DNA from: Clarkia xantiana subsp. parviflora
Lineage: Eukaryota; Streptophyta; Magnoliopsida; Myrtales; Onagraceae
Length of the DNA: 64,000 nucleotides
Direction of reading: 5' to 3'
Assembly (NCBI GenBank): GCA_036873135.1
Contig: JAPTYO010000009.1
Location: 26,867,756 to 26,931,755 of the forward strand
Part shown: piece by piece, positions 58,606 through 64,000 of the stretch
Numbering within the stretch: position 1 is the stretch's first letter
Layout: each line of letters opens with the position of its first letter
The notes under the pieces: generated by a model
What the model was told of the DNA's origin: nothing
The model's database searches: none
The model's input: the letters and a program-made list of their open reading frames with translations, nothing else
Made by a program: the position numbers and the translations under genes

Positions 58606-60870
58606 CCAACACTTACGTTTTGGTTTTTATATATAGTATATGTATATAGGTTATATTTTAAAGAATATAATAATATTGAATATTGTAAAGTCTTCCTAAA
58701 TTGCATTGTCTTCCTAAATTCTTTTGTTTCTTAACTCCTACGTGAATTATATTTCTTAAATTGAATAATTATCTTAACTTCTATGTGAATTATTTCTTAA
58801 ATTTGTATTGAATTTTTACGTATTTTTTTTTCTGAATTTATATTTTACATTTATATAACTTTTGTTGATTATATATATATATATATATAGGTTATATAAT
58901 TTTTTATACTATATATATGTTTCTAGGGTTTGGTTCAAGTTTTATGTTTATTCACTTTATATATATGTACATACATATATATTTTTTTGCCAAAAGATAT
59001 ACGTACATATATTTTGTATGGTATATATATAGTTAGTTTTTTTGGCAAAAGAATCTAATTTACTTTTTAATAATTATTATTATTAAAATATATTTATAAT
59101 TACTAAATCTTTTTTTTTTGATAAACTATAATTACTAAATCTAAATCTAGCTAGTTGTTATTTTCCAAATGTATGCGTATATAACATACGTATTGTGTAT
59201 ATAATACATGGTAGGTTTGTTTGGTGGAATATATATGTTTAATTTTTATTCAGTTATCGATTATAGTTTACGTGGCAGCCTATGGTCTTCCGCAGTCTAA
59301 CTGTATAGATTATGAATTTAAATATAAACTTTTAATTGTTAGTTTCTTTATTTTACGTAGAGACTAAAATATGAGATACAAAAAATTTCTTAATTTATAT
59401 TCAATCAATATTTTGTATCTAAATTTATATAGTTCCAATTAAATACCGATTAAATTAGGAAACGCTGATTGGGCAAACTGCACACGTATTAGTGAGAGAA
59501 CCTCGAGCCGAATTATTATAATACATTAGATAAGGTAGGAGGAGGAGAGGTAGTGGTTAAATCATATGATGCCACGTCAGCATTTTCAAGCTCTCCTTGC
59601 GTGCCACCTCACCTCATTTCAATTATTGGACCATCTAAAACTTCTAGGCCCATCTATTCATTTTCCACCCACTCTCGGCCCACTCCTTTCCACTCTTTTA
59701 TAAATTTAAGGCCCTAAACAATAAAATCTATATATATATAATAAAGCAAAATGATAGAGACTAATATTTTCATTCTCAGCGCAACACGTCATCATCTTAA
59801 AACCAATAATAATTGAACATGTATTAACACAAATTCCAACTAACGTATCATACTTTTTCCCTTAATCGATATCTATTCTTCAGCAACCGTCTTTACAAGT
59901 TACAACAAATATAACAGCTAATCTATAACTTTGTATCTCAATATGTGTAAAGATAAATATAACTAAAAAAGTTGTACAATTTATATTTTTTTTATTCCCG
60001 TCAGATGAATTCATATTTCTTAATTTCGATGTCATTTTTAATTTTCAATATTATACACACATGTTAAATGTTACAATTTATAAGGTAGCCATGTGCGTAG
60101 CTCAGAGTTAGCGCCTAGTTGCTAGTAGAATTTGAATATTCAAATAAATTGTTAATTGAAGTTTGGAATCTCGTACAAATTGTTAACTATTTTTTTTTTA
60201 ATAATTTGCTAGTTCATCTTTCACTTGTGGATATGAAATTTTTGTCGAATATTTAGTCTAATTTAACTAAAGCTGGTCACATGACTTGAACCTCGAGTAA
60301 GTTTCCCGAGTTTTTTCTTACGTGCAAACCAATAGTCTAATTTCATCCAAACTGGATGTATTTGACGAGTTAGGAAATTTTCAACAAGCGAAATCAAATT
60401 TCTAGTTGAAGTTTGAGCAATTAGATAATTTGCTGGCTGAAGTTGTTTTGGACAAGCTGCTAGCTCGAGTTTCTCTTGTGGAAAAATTGTTAGCACCGTC
60501 AATTTTTTTGTCTAATCTGGTTATATGATTTACCCGTGATTGAAAAAAAATCGAGAAACTGACCTAAAATGATGGAATTACTATCAATTCTTCAATTTTT
60601 TTTCTTATTATCATACGTCTTATCATTAGAAATTCTAAAATTACAAGAAAATATATAAATTTATAAAGAAATTCGAGGGCACTTCCATCATGTACAAGAC
60701 ACATAATCAATTATGATGGATATTGGTCTAAGGATGCTACAAACAATCACCTTCATTCGACCTAACATGGTCACACGGATCTCCAAAATGTCATTTTACA
60801 TTAAAGTAGTTGACGAATCTTCCAAAGGGGTTGAGTCGACGATTTCTTACCTTAATTGGAAAATTGTCTA
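58606..60870. other. AT-rich intergenic DNA
   Basis: No gene supported. A less AT-rich segment at 59560-59720 has a TATA-like TTTTATAAATTT but no downstream frame. TCTATATATATATAATAAAG at about 59728 resembles a Helitron 5' end, without a matching 3' end. Confidence 0.4.
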
Positions 60871-60879
60871 TCCGTCAAA

Positions 60880-61092
60880 ATAACGAAGGTTGTTGATCAT
60901 TTCGTAAAAAAGATGAAGTTCGAGGACCCTTCCGTCAAAATACGAAGGTCGACGACCATTCCGTAAAAAAGACGAAGGTCGACGACCCTTCTGTCAAAAT
61001 ACGAATGTCGACGACCATTCCTTAAAAAATACGAAGGTCGACGACTCATCTGTCAAAAAGATGGAGTTCGATGACCGCTCCGTCAAAAAGAC
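60880..61092. repeat. Minisatellite of about 35 bp with CGAAGGTCGACGACC core
   Basis: Six or so imperfect units containing CCGTCAAAA, TACGAAGGTCGACGACC and CCGTAAAAAAGA. Runs up to just before copia element C. Confidence 0.8.
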
Positions 61093-61254
61093 CTCTCCGG
61101 GATTGACAATAATTTACTATATATGTATACATATACATATTGAGAAAGTTCTAATATTTTATTAAAAAATTATATGAAATACATGATAAATATGAACTTC
61201 TTAGTAGGATAGAGCTGAATGATGAATATTGGTCTAAGGATGGTACGAACAATC

Positions 61255-61855
61255 TATAGGATTGCGGGGTTAAATACTCCGGAAACAAAACCCTAGATAC
61301 GTGCATGGTAACTAATACGCAGCGGAATATAGTGCACATACCTATAATGTTTCCAGTAGTCCAAAGATCACTGAGGGAGTTCTCGATCCGCCAAACAGTT
61401 CCCGTAGAGGTTCTTGTTAAGGAAGCCCTACGCGGATTATGCTCCACAGCAAAGCCTCTGTCGATTCTTCAGCGGGATGGATCACCGGAGTAAATTGCTT
61501 GACACAATTTGGTACCTCCTAGGTCGACAAGGGTTTCGGCCGAACCACTTGGTATATAGGGAGGGATTTCTTTTAATCTCACCACAAAGGAATAAAGGAT
61601 TAGCTCTTAATAAATCCCATAGCACTCCCTATTTATAAGAGGAGAAAAGTAGACAAAAGTCCACTTTGCCCTCTATAAAATTCGGCTGGCCATTTAAGCT
61701 AGGGAGGCCCAATTTTGGGCCTATCATGTCAATTGAGATTTTAGGCCTAGCCCAAAATCCCTAATGTGACATAACCCAATTTTCTTAGGTTACAGGCTTA
61801 TATTAATGGGCTCCTAATTACGACGACCCAAACTTCATATGCCAACAGCTCCCAC
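61255..61855 (-). repeat. 3' LTR of copia element C
   Basis: On minus it starts TGTTGGCATATGAAG after the purine tract GAGTGGGAGC and ends near CGCAATCCTATA. TATA box TTATAAATAGGG at about 61628-61639 on minus. Shares ACGCAGCGGAA, AGAGGTTCTTGTTAA and CCACAGCAAAGCCTCTG with the element B LTR. Confidence 0.75.
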
Positions 61856-62929
61856 TCGCCGGAATGGGAGAGTGCCTGTTAATATATTGTCGACCAACAC
61901 ATCAACATTTGTCTTCGATCCAGCCCTGCTTCGGAATAGTTCATACGAGGTTTGCCGTGCGACCAGCGGATACGACGGTATCGTGCTGCTCATCTGTTAG
62001 GAGTTTTGTAGCGCCCGCGGAACGTTGATTCCCATATTCAATCAATCTGTTAAAACAATACTGCACCGCACGCTGTATTCTAGGTCAACTGTCATTCTCC
62101 AATTGCCCAGTTTCCACATAGGAATACTCCTTCACGGCATCCGTACAAGTATTCACAACCTTCAACTAATATCAGGCTGGTGGTCACCTAGTGAATAGAA
62201 GAGTCGGGGAATTACAGGTGTACTTGACCATCCCCATCGCTCATACCCTTAGTCAAACTCAACCGGTTTCCAAAGACATGGTAACTTGGCCTTTTTGTTC
62301 GGCACTACGCTCGTACGCCGGGAAGCGAATATTGAGCTTGACCTTAGGTATGAGTTCTGAGTCCGTGAGGATAATTTGGATGCTTCTTCATATAGCATCC
62401 AGGATCAGTCACACGCTCAAGGTGAAGAAGTTTGTGCACATCCGAATCTCATGGATTCTGTCTAGCACAACCGAGCCTAACCCCGTGGTCGAACATGGCA
62501 CGCGCAGTATGAAGCACGCGTCGATAGCATAACCTTAATTTAATCAGGAGTGGGAAATGCCATATGTTATCGCAGATTTGTCATATGGCCCAGAATGTGG
62601 TTATCTGACGAACAAAGTTCGTCACTACGATTTGAAAAACTTAGATCACGTCGTGTTACCCCGAAACCAAATGATCGTTTTGCTTAACTAGGTTTGCCAC
62701 CGTGGTTTTTAGCCGTTCTTGATATGGTAGAGGTCCCCTTCTCTGTCAAGACGACCGAGCCTGTGTGACGAGGCTTGGTCCACATTCGACATTATTTTAA
62801 TTGGGAGGTTGTCCCTCCTACGACTAGTTTATAGACCGTAAGAATCTGAGTAATTCAAACATTATGACGTCGTAAAATCATAAAATCTCAAAATGTTATC
62901 AACATAATACATGCCACTTAAACCCTACG
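61856..62929. other. 3' untranslated part of copia element C
   Basis: About 1.07 kb between the RNase H stop codon and the LTR, with no gene. The frame at 62191-62532 has no family signature. Confidence 0.5.
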
Positions 62930-64000
62930 CAGTCCCAACATTCTAACATGCTTTTTGAAAACATCACCGCCTAAAGGTTTGGTTAATGGATCTGCCATCA
63001 TACTCTCAGTGGACAAGTATTCCAATGTTATTAATTTGTCCTCAACCATATTCTTAGCATAATTTTATTTTATGTCGATGTGTTTCTTCCTGTTATGGTA
63101 CTTAGAATTCTTAATTTCCGCAATTGTTGCTTGACTGTTAGAGTATACCTTTACAGGCGTACTCCCGTCCTCGACGCCAAACAACGCAGTTAAGAGCCTT
63201 TAAAGCCAGAGTGCTTCCTGTGCATTTTTAGAGAGGGCCATGAATTCGGATTCCATCGTAGATAGCGTGACATAGGATTGCTTCTTGCTCATCCATGAAA
63301 TGACGGAATTAGCAAGGAGAAATACTCCTCCTGAGGTGGACTTACGATCATCCGGATCGCTACCGTGGTCGGCGTGACTGAATCCTGTCAATTCTAGTTT
63401 TCCACCCTCATAGCACAGTCCGTAGTCGGCAGTACCTTTCAGGTATCGAATAAGTCGTTTCACGACCTTTAGATGTTGATGTCCGGGGTCTTATTGGAAC
63501 CGTTCTACTAGGCCCACAGCGTAACAGATGTCTGGACGAGTGCATTGCATGACATACATCAAGCTGCCAACCATACTAAGGTATTCTGCACTTTTCATTT
63601 GTTCACGCTCTGCCAGGTTTTTCGAGCCGCCACGTTCGAAAAAGCGCACCCAAACACAACCGGCATATCTACGGGTTTGGTATGTTACAATCTGAACCTT
63701 TTCAACAGTTTGTTGATATAGGATTTTTGAGAGAGACATAGCTTGCGAGCAGCCCGATCCCTAGCAATCTTAATGCCTAGGATGTACGTGGCTACTCCCA
63801 TGTCCTTCATCTTGAATGCAGATGCAAACCAGGACTTTGATTTGTTCAAGTAACTCACATCGTTCGAGGAAATCAATATGTCATCCACATATAATGTCAG
63901 GATGACGTACTTCGATTCAGAGGTCTTAGTGTACGCACATGGATCCTCGTGAAGATTCACAAATCCATTTCCAACGATTTCCTCGTGGAACCTGCGGTAC
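62930..64000 (-). pseudogene. Copia element C: reverse transcriptase and RNase H (partial)
   Basis: Minus strand. RT with LTLYVDDILISSNDVSYLN and FKMKDMGVATYILGIKI (from the window edge to about 63685). One or more frame changes follow (63739-63491 frame). Then RLIRYLKGTADYGLCY, GSDPDDRKSTSGGVF and TMESEFMALS of RNase H, ending with DPLTKPLGGDVFKKHV near 62940. Frames 63960-63685, 63739-63491 and 63463-63200 differ, so this copy is damaged, though less so than A or D. The element continues beyond the window. Confidence 0.85.

Noticed and set aside
58482..58734. Small proteins on both strands
   Set aside because: They lie in the CCGGTTCG-rich MITE and share no family signature.
59728..59747. 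Plus-strand Helitron 5' end
   Set aside because: TCTATATATAT-type start only; no hairpin plus CTAG found downstream in the same orientation.
62191..62532. 113-codon plus-strand frame
   Set aside because: Lies opposite in the 3' untranslated part of copia element C; no recognised domain.

Overview
The window is plant nuclear DNA, from a eudicot as far as can be judged. The evidence is plant lineages of Ty3/gypsy and Ty1/copia retrotransposons, Helitrons, hAT-type elements, a FAR1/MULE-type gene, an At2g35280-like F-box gene and a CEP peptide-hormone precursor, all with plant-type short introns. I cannot name the species. Most of the window is mobile or tandemly repeated DNA. Only four gene models look host-like, and one of those is damaged.

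Layout. 1-6183 is the 3' part of a Tat-like Ty3/gypsy element: integrase end on +, a 131-bp tandem repeat, a five-exon antisense ORF, then a 3' LTR. 6184-6753 and about 16890-23010 are two halves of one 227-bp AT-rich satellite array with higher-order structure. Between the halves sits a very young, minus-strand, non-autonomous Ty3/gypsy element (6754-16876). It encodes one 1040-aa Gag-protease-Gag' protein, has no reverse transcriptase or integrase, and carries several internal tandem arrays. Its LTRs contain a cluster of 10-bp-stem palindromes.

23.3-32.5 kb is the most gene-like part: an F-box gene, diverged satellite monomers with telomere-like motifs, a FAR1/MULE-type gene broken by a G-rich repeat and a frameshift, an intact small four-exon gene with a weak B3-like C-terminus, and an internal-deletion copy of the FAR1/MULE gene. 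33.7-39.7 kb holds three minus-strand Helitrons of one family. The largest has captured two consecutive exons of an ATRX/CHR20-like SNF2 helicase gene. A CEP hormone gene follows at 40.7-41.0 kb on -.

41.5-50.6 kb is an old copia element (A, minus) split by a truncated copia element (B, minus). 50.6-53.2 kb holds an inverted LTR fragment and a decayed plus-strand copia element (D). 53.2-54.0 and 58.2-58.6 kb are hAT-type non-autonomous elements with exact 8-bp target duplications. Two more Helitron 3' ends lie at 55.4-55.6 kb. 61.25-64.0 kb is the 3' part of a third minus-strand copia element (C). The rest is AT-rich intergenic DNA. Exon borders, domain calls and element borders were read by eye. 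Family names rest on recalled motifs, not on a search.
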